Made by a program: the position numbers and the translations under genes. This document shows, piece by piece, positions 1 through 6,753 of a stretch of DNA of 24,610 nt. The stretch covers positions 1 to 24,610 of the forward strand of contig CALASN010000205.1 of assembly GCA_937888735.1 (NCBI GenBank). Direction: 5' to 3'. The notes beneath the pieces are model-generated. The model saw nothing but the letters and a program-made list of their open reading frames with translations, searched no databases and had not been told where the DNA came from. Origin of the DNA: UBA5499 sp002426275 (GTDB lineage: Bacteria > Bacillota > DTU084). Each line of letters begins with the position of its first letter. The first letter of the stretch is position 1.

Positions 1-67
1 GTGAGGCTAAATTTTTTCATCAGACAGACCTACAGTTACTTGACGCGACCAAAAATGTGATGCGAAA

Positions 68-97
68 TTGACTACTTCTGTGTCAATAAGATATAAT
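68..97 (+). promoter_or_regulatory. sigma-A promoter of the AAA ATPase gene
   Basis: TTGACT (68-73) and TATAAT (92-97) are separated by 18 nt, a good housekeeping promoter about 60 nt upstream of the ATPase start. The DNA between it and the start codon is very AT-rich and contains an imperfect direct repeat that could be an operator. Confidence 0.6.
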
Positions 98-145
98 ATA
101 TAATAACGTGATAATTCAACACATATAATACATAATCATGTGATA
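91..145 (+). repeat. imperfect 23-bp direct repeat, 32-bp period, in the ATPase leader
   Basis: Copies at 91-113 and 123-145 match at 20 of 23 positions; both start ATATAATA and end GTGATA. The first copy overlaps the -10 box and the second ends just before the ribosome binding site. CACAT (120-124) and ATGTG (138-142) also form an inverted repeat in copy two. The position suits a regulator binding site, but some similarity may simply reflect AT-rich composition. Confidence 0.55.
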
Positions 146-158
146 CAGAGGTGACAGC

Positions 159-1502
159 ATGGAACGGCTTATTTTGGGTGAGCTGCTTAAATGGAAGGAA
201 TCAAAATATCGCAAGCCCCTTATTCTAAAGGGAGTACGTCAGGTAGGTAAGACTTGGATACTCAAGGAATTCGGTCGAAAATATTACAAGGACGTCGCTT
301 ATTTCAACTTTGATGAGGACTTGGAGTACCGTCAGTTTTTTGAAACGACAAAGGACGTCGGCCGCATCCTGCAAAACCTCATTTTCGCAAGCGGGCAAAA
401 AATCACTCCCGAAAAAACGCTGATTATCTTCGATGAGGTGCAGGAGTGCCCGGCAGCGATCAACTCCATGAAGTATTTTTGTGAAAACTCGCCTGAGTAT
501 CATGTCGCCTGCGCTGGCTCGCTGCTCGGGATCGCTCTTGCCAAGCCGTCATCTTTCCCGGTAGGCAAGGTGGATTTCATGCGGATAAATCCCATGACGT
601 TTTCCGAGTTTCTGCTGGCTAACGGCGATGGCAGGTTGGTGGATTATCTGAGCAGCATCGAAGCGCTTTCTCCCATTCCCGACGCATTCTTCAATCCGTT
701 GTGTGAAAAGCTGAAAATGTATTTCGTAACAGGAGGTATGCCCGAATCGGTAAAAATGTGGACGCAGGAGAGGGATGTTGAGGCGATGCAAACCATCCTC
801 TCCAACATCATCGGCGCTTACGAACGGGACTTTGCCAAGCATCCGGACGTCAGGGAGTTTCCAAAAATATCTCTGATTTGGAAGTCCATTCCCTCTCAGC
901 TTGCCAAAGAGCATAAAAAATTCATCTACAAGGTCGTCAAAGAAGGCGCCCGGGCTAGAGAATACGAGGACGCGCTCCAATGGCTTGTGGACGCGCAGCT
1001 TGTGAGCAAAATCTATCGCAGCAGCGCGCCGGGCCTGCCAATTTCCGCCTATGATGATTTGACAGCGTTCAAGCTCTATCTCGTTGATGTTGGGCTTTTA
1101 CGCCGGCTCGCTCTGCTGGCGCCCTCCGCTTTCTCGGAAGGAAACAGGCTCTTTACCGAGTTTAGGGGAGCACTCAGTGAAAACTATGTGCTGCAGGCTC
1201 TGCAAAATCAATTCGAAGCGACGCCGCGCTATTGGTCCGTTTTGAATCCATCCTATGAGGTAGACTTTCTTATTCAGCGGGAAAACGATATTTTCCCTGT
1301 CGAGGTCAAGGCGGAAGACAATTTAGAGAGCAAAAGCCTAAAAAAGTTCAAGGAGAAATTTGCCGACAGGATTAAACTGCGGATTCGCTTTTCGCTCGGC
1401 AATCTCAAGCTGGACGATGATCTGCTAAACATTCCGCTTTTTATGGCTGACTATGCGGATGAGTTGATCGGCCTGGCGTTAAAGCAGAAATATGGGTTGT
1501 AA
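159..1502 (+). CDS. AAA-family ATPase with C-terminal DUF4143 domain
   Basis: This 447-aa protein is a P-loop ATPase of the AAA_14/DUF4143 type, a widespread family whose cellular role is mostly undefined. The Walker A motif is at residues 25-32 (GVRQVGKT), Walker B at 87-93 (TLIIFDE), and a sensor-like CAGSLLG follows near 118-124. The C-terminal part resembles a PD-(D/E)XK nuclease-like fold, with E341, EVD at 367-369 and EVK at 382-384; whether it cuts DNA is unknown. There is no signal peptide or clear membrane segment. The ATG is preceded by AGAGGTG (147-153). It is the only protein gene I accept on the plus strand and sits alone between its own promoter and terminator, as expected of an independently acquired gene. 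The family call is firm; the biological role is not. Confidence 0.9.
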   Translation: MERLILGELLKWKESKYRKPLILKGVRQVGKTWILKEFGRKYYKDVAYFNFDEDLEYRQFFETTKDVGRILQNLIFASGQKITPEKTLIIFDEVQECPAAINSMKYFCENSPEYHVACAGSLLGIALAKPSSFPVGKVDFMRINPMTFSEFLLANGDGRLVDYLSSIEALSPIPDAFFNPLCEKLKMYFVTGGMPESVKMWTQERDVEAMQTILSNIIGAYERDFAKHPDVREFPKISLIWKSIPSQLAKEHKKFIYKVVKEGARAREYEDALQWLVDAQLVSKIYRSSAPGLPISAYDDLTAFKLYLVDVGLLRRLALLAPSAFSEGNRLFTEFRGALSENYVLQALQNQFEATPRYWSVLNPSYEVDFLIQRENDIFPVEVKAEDNLESKSLKKFKEKFADRIKLRIRFSLGNLKLDDDLLNIPLFMADYADELIGLALKQKYGL

Positions 1503-1522
1503 ATTACGCGCGTACAGACGAG

Positions 1523-1543
1523 CCACCCTTCGGTGGATTTTTT
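1523..1543 (+). terminator. rho-independent terminator of the AAA ATPase gene
   Basis: Stem CCACC/GGTGG with a CTTC loop, followed by ATTTTTT, begins 20 nt after the stop codon. The stem is short but stable, and the U tract is good. Confidence 0.75.
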
Positions 1544-2038
1544 ATGCTAAAGAAGGCTCCCTCCAGATTATCAAAAAAGCTCACTACAATGCCTTCCCCC
1601 TTTCAACCGGTACCGAAGCAAAGCAGCAGAACTTCTGGTTAAGATCTTAGCATGTGAAACACAAATACGTTCTGGGCTTCCGGATGCTAACCTTAGGCTG
1701 AGGCGAATTAAAATAGAATTAACCCGCATAATATTAATGCTTCAAAAACTTTTTATGAAGATGAGAGGAACACTCGGTGAAACTACCGGCGATCCTGCAC
1801 GATGAATGTACTTATACACATTACCCATTAGGATACGCAGACACCCATGCCCGGCAGACGCTCGTTCAGCCGGGCTTTTTTGCGTTTACTAAATTTTTGG
1901 AAGAAATCTCCCTCAACCCTTGGCATATCGGGCAAGCCCCGCCCCACGTGCCCTTGCGGACAACTGTATTTCGAGTCAGGCTCGTTATGACCACACTTTC
2001 CGCGCGCTCGGCGTTCATAAAGACTGATTTCTTAACAA
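1544..2038. other. gene-poor interval between the ATPase and spoIIE
   Basis: I see no convincing protein gene here. The longest plus-strand frame (GTG at 1777, weak GAGAGG before it) runs through a terminator hairpin into the opposite strand of spoIIE and matches nothing I know. The only clear element is the terminator at 1849-1881. Just after the spoIIE stop, a 6-bp stem (CTGATT/AATCAG, 2024-2042) followed on the minus strand by TCTTTAT could be a weak spoIIE terminator. Confidence 0.5.
1849..1881 (+). terminator. strong rho-independent terminator without an assigned gene
   Basis: Perfect 7-bp stem GCCCGGC (1849-1855) / GCCGGGC (1869-1875), 13-nt loop, then TTTTTT. It works only in the plus direction because the other side has no U tract. 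No gene upstream of it is recognisable, so it may end a small RNA, read-through from the ATPase, or a lost gene. Confidence 0.75.
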
Positions 2039-4537
2039 TCAGCCGGCCACAACCTGTGAATTTTCACTCTCAAGCAACGGATCCAAATCTACCTGGCTGT
2101 ATTTGTCTTGACAGGCCACAACTTTCAGAACCAAGACTGTCATGTCATCTTCAACCTTATTGAAGTTTATTTCCCGCGCGCGAATAATCAACTCATAGGC
2201 GATCTCCTCCGGATCGTCGGCCTTAAGACGCTGCAGCATTCTGGCAATCCAATCGCCTCTGAGGGCGGGGCCGCCGGATCTGCGTAATTGGGTCAGACCA
2301 TCTGTCACCATCACCACCAGATCTCCATCCCGCAAGCTTCTGGTGGCGCTTTCGATCTCAATGGAGCTGATAATTCCGATGGGAAGACAAGCGGAGTCGA
2401 CGCGCACCACTTCCCGGCCGCGCTTGATGTAAGTGGGCGCAGCCCCAACCTTGATCAATTCCAATTGAGCCTTGTGGAGATCAAAGACCGCTAAATCTAT
2501 AGTGGCAAAAGATTCCTCCACTGAACGGGCCAGCAGCACAGAGTTAACAGTCCGAACCGCGCTCTCGCGATCAAAGCCGCTCTCCAAGAGGCGCTTTAAG
2601 ATCGAAATGGTGGCGCCGCTTTGCAAGGCCGCTTCCGCGCCGCTGCCCATGCCGTCGCTTAAAGCCACGGCAAGTTTTCCGTCCTGCAATTCCAAAAGGG
2701 CGTGACTGTCGCCGGAGATGATCCCATCCGCCTTATTGAAACGCTGCACTGAGCTTTCCACTCTGAATGGACACTTGGGAACTAGATTCAGCTTGCAGCG
2801 GCCTTGACAATTCTTTCGCCCGCAGTGAACATTCCAAATGCTGAATTCTCTTCCCAAAATCTGTCCCACCAGCGGGGTGATGGCCTTCCTGCATTCTTCA
2901 CTGCCGTCGCAAACGCCCTTAACCAGCTCCACGGCCACTTTCCCTTCCTCAAGTTCCATCACTTCCACTTTTTCAATGGTAAATCCCAATTTGGAGAGCT
3001 CTTTTTGCACCAGTTCCTCCAGGTCTTCTTTAAAACTCACTTCCGTATTCAACTCTGTTGCCAAATTATCCATTACCTTAGCGATCCCCCGCAGCTGACT
3101 GGAGACGATGTTGCTTGTCTCGACCAGCTTTTGCTGCCAGGATTGATCTAAGCGCTGCATGGAAAACAGATACCGCAGAGTGGTGATCAGTTTCTCTTGG
3201 TTCTGACACCAAGAATCCGCAGCCTGCTCCGGTTGCTTTTGTTCTTCCACGGAAGCGACTAATTCCATCATCTTTTGATATGAAGCATAGAAATTCTGCT
3301 GCCAGCATTTGGCATAACCGCCGCACGATCTGCAAATCTGATTGGTGAGCACCTCAACTAAGCGGTCTAAACTGATATTATCGTTGTCTATGTCAGTGGC
3401 CGTTGTTTGACTGAACGTGCCGGAAAGCTCGCAAAAAATCTCCGCAAATTGGCTTAACCTTTTAATCACCAGCGTCTGTAGCCGTTCTTGTTTCTTCATT
3501 TCCAGTTCCATGCGTTCTTCGGTGCCCGGCAAAACTCTAGAAAGGGTCAAGGAAACTCCTTTGGGCATGAAAATGAACAGTATGACGGCGACCAGAGATT
3601 CGGATAAAGTATATCTAAGCTGCGCGGTCTGCGCAATCTGTAAAAACATGATGGCAGTCCCCAGAGCAAACCCACCGATCACTCCCCGTTTGCCGTAATT
3701 TCTGAAAGCGCCGGCCAGTAACCCTGAAAACGCGCTGAGCGCGACAATATAGGGGGAAAAGTCCCGGCTCAACGTTCCCACGACTCCCGCTAAAATCCCC
3801 GCTACAGCGCCGGCTCCCCCTCCCCCCGCCAAGGCTAACATGAGAATCATCAGCCTGGCCATTATGTTGCCTAAAGATAGTCCCCAGATCTGCAGTTGCT
3901 CAGTTCCCATCAGCAACGCTATCGCTAAAATGGTAAGGCAGATCTTCTCCTCATGATCCAAAGCCCGCTGCCGCCAATTACCGCTTTTGCCTTTGCGCAA
4001 TGCCGGAAAACCATAGATGAAAATGGCGGTAAGCAGCATAGCGCAACTTGCTTCTACCACTAAGCTTAAGAGGCCTGGGAAGCCTCTCCAGCGGAGAAGT
4101 TCTACGCTGCCGCGGCCTAAGAAGACCGCGCTCATGGCCACAAAAGGAAGTCTTTCAATGGGAATACGTCTGAAGGTGCGCAAATGCTTGTCCCAAAAAA
4201 ACAGTAAAAGCAGCGTTACCGCATAATCCAAAGCCCACAATCCTGGGAAGTAGCTGAGGATACCTAAAAAAACAGCCGCCCCAGTAACATAGAGACGGCC
4301 TTTAGGTCCAGAACCCAAAAGATAAGTCAGATAAGCGATGCCGAAGGGAAAGCTGTCCCCCAGCATGCAGGCGCGGCCCAGCAAAAACCCCAGAAAATAA
4401 TATGGCAGATTCTCCAGGGTGAATACCAACTCAAGCGCTCTTCTGATCGCTTTGGTATGCTTTTTTTCCAGCTGTTTGATCTCCCTTACAGGTACACGTT
4501 GAAAGGTGGGTATCTCTGCCCTTTGCCATGTCTCCAC
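2039..4537 (-). CDS. spoIIE: stage II sporulation protein E (SpoIIE), membrane PP2C phosphatase
   Basis: SpoIIE sits at the asymmetric septum and dephosphorylates SpoIIAA, releasing sigma-F in the forespore. Numbering from the GTG start (832 aa; the Bacillus subtilis protein is 827 aa), residues about 37-332 form the multi-pass membrane region and the middle is the FtsZ-interacting regulatory region. The C-terminal PP2C domain (about 600-810) keeps its metal-binding acids: SGDS (D610), DGMGSG (D628), VTDG (D746) and EDD (796-798). Cysteines are clustered at 402, 405 and 411 and again from 543 to 589; this may be a metal site, which is inference. An ATG at 4561 lies in frame but has no ribosome binding site; GTG at 4537 has GGGGGGA 8 nt upstream, so I prefer it. 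ridA lies upstream on the same strand. Confidence 0.95.
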   Translation of the reverse strand: METWQRAEIPTFQRVPVREIKQLEKKHTKAIRRALELVFTLENLPYYFLGFLLGRACMLGDSFPFGIAYLTYLLGSGPKGRLYVTGAAVFLGILSYFPGLWALDYAVTLLLLFFWDKHLRTFRRIPIERLPFVAMSAVFLGRGSVELLRWRGFPGLLSLVVEASCAMLLTAIFIYGFPALRKGKSGNWRQRALDHEEKICLTILAIALLMGTEQLQIWGLSLGNIMARLMILMLALAGGGGAGAVAGILAGVVGTLSRDFSPYIVALSAFSGLLAGAFRNYGKRGVIGGFALGTAIMFLQIAQTAQLRYTLSESLVAVILFIFMPKGVSLTLSRVLPGTEERMELEMKKQERLQTLVIKRLSQFAEIFCELSGTFSQTTATDIDNDNISLDRLVEVLTNQICRSCGGYAKCWQQNFYASYQKMMELVASVEEQKQPEQAADSWCQNQEKLITTLRYLFSMQRLDQSWQQKLVETSNIVSSQLRGIAKVMDNLATELNTEVSFKEDLEELVQKELSKLGFTIEKVEVMELEEGKVAVELVKGVCDGSEECRKAITPLVGQILGREFSIWNVHCGRKNCQGRCKLNLVPKCPFRVESSVQRFNKADGIISGDSHALLELQDGKLAVALSDGMGSGAEAALQSGATISILKRLLESGFDRESAVRTVNSVLLARSVEESFATIDLAVFDLHKAQLELIKVGAAPTYIKRGREVVRVDSACLPIGIISSIEIESATRSLRDGDLVVMVTDGLTQLRRSGGPALRGDWIARMLQRLKADDPEEIAYELIIRAREINFNKVEDDMTVLVLKVVACQDKYSQVDLDPLLESENSQVVAG

Positions 4538-4575
4538 TAAGGAATCCCCCCATGCTGCCATAATATTTAATATTA

Positions 4576-4608
4576 ATTATAGCAGATGGGCTGGTAAAAT
4601 TGTGTCGA
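4576..4608 (-). promoter_or_regulatory. spoIIE promoter, sigma-A type with 21-nt spacer
   Basis: On the minus strand TCGACA (4608-4603) and TATAAT (4581-4576) are 21 nt apart, too far for ordinary sigma-A recognition. Spo0A-activated sigma-A promoters such as B. subtilis spoIIG and spoIIE are known for 21-22 nt spacers. A Spo0A box overlaps the -35 element, as expected of that class. Confidence 0.75.
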
Positions 4609-4609
4609 A
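4603..4609 (+). promoter_or_regulatory. Spo0A box overlapping the spoIIE -35 element
   Basis: An exact TGTCGAA on the plus strand, reading TTCGACA on the spoIIE coding strand. It matches the 0A-box consensus and overlaps the -35 hexamer. Confidence 0.75.
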
Positions 4610-4651
4610 ATATCTTAATAAATTAAACATTTACTAATAGAAATACCTTCA

Positions 4652-5029
4652 TTATTCGACAATTGCTTCGGCAAAGACCTCCAGCAGCGCTCCTTTGGGC
4701 AATTTGGCGACCTCTACCACAGCCCGGGCCGGTTTTACACCCTGGCCCAGCCACTGGGCGTAGATTTCATTGACCTGGCCGAAGAAGTCCATATTGGTCA
4801 GATAAATGGTCACTGTCAAGAGATTGGCTTTCCCGCTCCCCGCAGCCTCTAAGATGGCCTCAACGTTTGCCAAAGCTTGCTTTGTCTGCAGCTCGATTCC
4901 CTCTGGCAGCTTGCCGTCCGGCGTCAGTGGGATCTGCCCTGACAGATATAACCTTTCCCCGTGCTGCACAGCCTGCGAATAAGGGCCGATGGCGCCGGGC
5001 GCCTTTGCAGTCGCAATTTCCTTTTTCAT
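4652..5029 (-). CDS. ridA: RidA family reactive imine deaminase
   Basis: This 125-aa protein has the full length of the RidA/YjgF/YER057c family. RidA hydrolyses reactive enamine/imine intermediates such as 2-aminoacrylate, made by PLP enzymes like threonine and serine dehydratases, and protects PLP enzymes from damage. Visible family features are GPYSQAV near residue 15, LYLSGQIP near 27-34, and the conserved arginine R102 in PARAVVEV that binds the substrate carboxylate. The ATG is preceded by AGGAGGAGGT. It lies just upstream of spoIIE on the same strand, and its 3' end carries a Spo0A box. It is probably a separate housekeeping gene; no clear promoter is visible in the short gap to the divergent tRNA-Gln. 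Confidence 0.93.
   Translation of the reverse strand: MKKEIATAKAPGAIGPYSQAVQHGERLYLSGQIPLTPDGKLPEGIELQTKQALANVEAILEAAGSGKANLLTVTIYLTNMDFFGQVNEIYAQWLGQGVKPARAVVEVAKLPKGALLEVFAEAIVE
4655..4661 (-). promoter_or_regulatory. upstream Spo0A box inside the end of ridA
   Basis: A second exact TGTCGAA, here on the minus strand, 52 nt upstream of the first box and in opposite orientation. It lies in the last codons of ridA, directly before its stop codon. Confidence 0.65.
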
Positions 5030-5099
5030 TTGTCAACACCTCCTCCTATTATTTTCTCGTTTGGGGGATTAAAACCCTGCCAGCCCGGGGAAAATACAC

Positions 5100-5128
5100 T
5101 TGACAGACAACGGCTCATTTGCTATAGT
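5100..5128 (+). promoter_or_regulatory. promoter of tRNA-Gln
   Basis: TTGACA (5100-5105), 17-nt spacer, TATAGT (5123-5128), ending 11 nt before the mature tRNA. This is a near-consensus sigma-A promoter, as expected for a stable RNA gene. Confidence 0.85.
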
Positions 5129-5139
5129 AAGTCTGTAAT

Positions 5140-5215
5140 TGGGGCGTAGCCAAGTTGGTAAGGCACAAGATTTTGGATCTTGCATTCCCTGGTTCGAGTC
5201 CAGGCGCCCCAGCCA
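5140..5215 (+). tRNA. tRNA-Gln (anticodon TTG)
   Basis: All arms fold. The acceptor TGGGGCG/CGCCCCA has 7 bp, the D stem is GCC/GGC, the anticodon stem CAAGA/TCTTG encloses loop TTTTGGA with TTG at 5173-5175, and the T arm is CCTGG-TTCGAGT-CCAGG. Discriminator G is followed by an encoded CCA (5213-5215). It is a single-gene unit with its own promoter and terminator, divergent from ridA. Confidence 0.97.
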
Positions 5216-5232
5216 TTACAAAGTAATTGCCT

Positions 5233-5254
5233 GCCCTCCGCACGAGGGCTTTTT
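5233..5254 (+). terminator. rho-independent terminator of tRNA-Gln
   Basis: Stem GCCCTC (5233-5238) / GAGGGC (5244-5249), loop CGCAC, then TTTTT. It lies 17 nt after the tRNA and ends 1 nt before the converging small membrane protein gene. Confidence 0.88.
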
Positions 5255-5255
5255 A

Positions 5256-5462
5256 TTAGCGTTCATCGTCTTCATTTTCATCGTCTTCATCTTCATATTC
5301 TTCATCTCTTAAACATAACGTAACAACAAATATCACCAAAGTAAACGCACAAAGTCCAAGCATTATGTAGTCCAAAACTGAAAGCGCTGAGAAGTCAAAT
5401 TTAGCGATATAAGCGATAAGCAAAAGTAAATAAGCAAGCTGTCGTAAAATTTCCTTTTTCAT
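5256..5462 (-). CDS. small two-helix membrane protein with acidic C-terminal tail
   Basis: A 68-aa product I cannot assign to a named family. After a short basic N-terminus (MKKEILRQ) come two hydrophobic segments at roughly residues 8-20 and 31-50, then a tail of about 17 residues made almost wholly of Asp and Glu with a final Arg. The tail is encoded by an imperfect run of GAA/GAT codons. The sequence before the ATG has no clear Shine-Dalgarno, which lowers confidence. A possible -10 (TATAAT, 5589-5584) lies about 120 nt upstream, but its -35 is poor. It converges on the tRNA-Gln terminator. The regular membrane pattern and charged tail favour a real gene; function is unknown. Confidence 0.55.
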   Translation of the reverse strand: MKKEILRQLAYLLLLIAYIAKFDFSALSVLDYIMLGLCAFTLVIFVVTLCLRDEEYEDEDDENEDDER

Positions 5463-5798
5463 TTATTGGGAACTATGGCTTTTTTAATCTTCTGGATTGA
5501 GCGCGCTCATTATGTATCCAAAGATTATGGCCGTAGGGCACGCTCTTCATCTTTCCGCCAGGTTCCTCCCTCCTTCGTATTTCATTATAGCGTATACAGT
5601 TGTGCCATCACTGACATTGCCGGACCTACGAACTTTTTGAGCAGTACAAAAAAGTATGTCTATCGAAAACTAATCAGAATAATATCCTATGGACAGATTT
5701 TACCGTTGCCCTACATTAAGCCTGCGACTTCCGCCCTGACTACCAAATTGTCACTACAGGTAGGATAAAAATATGACGCACTTTTTATAATAGACTTA

Positions 5799-5837
5799 AG
5801 GCCTGGAAATCATTGAATTCCAACGATTCCCAGGCCT
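5799..5837. repeat. 17-bp inverted repeat with 5-nt loop
   Basis: AGGCCTGGAAATCATTG (5799-5815) faces CAACGATTCCCAGGCCT (5821-5837). The arms differ from perfect symmetry at two positions. Both become G-U pairs in minus-strand RNA and A-C mismatches in plus-strand RNA, so the structure is stronger if transcribed from the minus strand. Neither side has a good U tract, so it is not a standard terminator. Confidence 0.75.
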
Positions 5838-6123
5838 CTTATCTCGTTCAAGTGTCAAAGACAGGATTACACTAAAATGAGTCCGGATAGCCTTTGGCCC
5901 CTTTCGAGCAAAACTCCGGCCCAGATAAGTCCCCGCGTCCGTCCACAGCGCGCAGGCACGCCGCTTGCGGCATTACCTCAGCGTATGGCTTGAAGACAAT
6001 GCTCGCCATTGTTCGCAACCATCAACCATCGCAGGTGCAAGACAGCGCTACCGTCCGTCCAGCGCGCAAGCTTCATCCAGAGAATACAGCCTGGCGTCCA
6101 TCCCCTGCCTGATCTGCGCATCG

Positions 6124-6698
6124 CTAAACTACAGCGACACTATCTGCAGTGGGCACGGCACAGGGTAGCAGAACATGCAGGCAGAACTGCCCTCCGGCGG
6201 TGCGCGTCGTCTCCACAAGAAGAACGGGCAGTTTCGACTTTACGCGCATATGCTCAGGCAAAGCCATCAAAACGCCAGGTATTCCCGCCAGATCACGGCA
6301 AGGATCGCGATGGTCGCGCTCCTTGCCGTGATCATTATAGGCCGGCCATAGAGAGAATCGGTCGCATACAGGAGCTTGACGCGGTTTACAGGTACCACCC
6401 CATCGTGCAGCGCGGCATTGTCCCGGAGATAAGCTAAGGCCCTGCTTGCTGTTTCCTCCTGCATGGGATCGTCCATGACGACGCGATAGCCTGTCTTCCG
6501 GGAGCGCACATACCATGGGGGCGCCGTTTATGCCGCCATAATCATACTTTATGCCATAAAAGGGAAAATTAGACCTGCGTTCTAGTGTCCAGTGCGGCTG
6601 GCTCCAGTCAGCCCGCAATATACGATGGCGCCAATGCGAACCATGGAGGTCACAGCTATTGCCTTTTCATCCCGGACAAAAAACTCCTGTGAGTTCAT
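6124..6698 (-). pseudogene. remnant of an unidentified gene downstream of the Gfo/Idh gene
   Basis: An ATG at 6698 with GGAAGGATG before it opens a 38-aa frame starting MNSQEFFVRDEKAIAV, stopped at 6582. Protein-like sequence then continues in other frames: a stretch containing FPFYGIKYDYGGINGAP, a segment from 6509 with DDPMQEETASRALAYLRDN and LYATDSLYGRP, and after the hairpin at 6291-6333 a third stretch with DLAGIPGVLMALPEHMR. Such frame-hopping suggests a gene broken by indels. It begins 55 nt after the Gfo/Idh stop on the same strand, so it may once have been the third gene of that unit. I do not recognise the family. Sequencing or assembly errors could also produce this pattern. Confidence 0.4.
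6291..6333. repeat. long near-perfect palindrome (14 + 5 bp stem)
   Basis: GATCACGGCAAGGA (6291-6304) is exactly complementary to TCCTTGCCGTGATC (6320-6333). Inside, CGCGA (6306-6310) pairs with TCGCG (6314-6318) around a TGG loop, leaving one T-C mismatch. No U tract follows on either strand, so it is unlikely to be a terminator. It falls inside the decayed gene at a point where the reading frame is lost. Confidence 0.85.
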
Positions 6699-6753
6699 GC
6701 CGTCATCCTTCCGTTTGTGTCGCATTTCATTTTACGCTCTAGCGTTTACAGCT

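Larger units (their letters stand above)
5463..6753. other. 1.3-kb interval without an intact recognisable gene
   Basis: No intact gene of a known family is visible on either strand. Frames are short, overlap in several registers and lack good starts. The interval holds a 17-bp inverted repeat (5799-5837), a longer hairpin (6291-6333), a related pair of ~20-bp GC-rich segments (around 5939 and 6054, both GTCCGTCC followed by AGCGCGCA), and fragments of a decayed minus-strand gene (about 6124-6698). It looks like a degraded segment. Confidence 0.55.

Noticed and set aside
1777..2163. Plus-strand 128-aa reading frame with a GTG start
   Set aside because: Runs through a terminator hairpin and then antisense through the end of spoIIE; weak ribosome binding site and no recognisable protein features.
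5473..5550. 25-codon minus-strand frame upstream of the small membrane protein, with a GGAGGGAGG upstream
   Set aside because: The purine-rich site is about 15 nt or more from the ATG, the product is short and basic without known features, and the supporting promoter has no -35.
6380..6410. T-box-like GGGTGGTACC on the minus strand
   Set aside because: It lies inside protein-like sequence of the decayed gene, lacks the rest of the T-box consensus and the specifier stem, and has no downstream biosynthetic gene or terminator.
6124..6618. 164-aa minus-strand frame as an intact gene
   Set aside because: Starts at a TTG without its own ribosome binding site; protein-like segments occur in two other frames over the same DNA, so it is better read as part of a broken gene.
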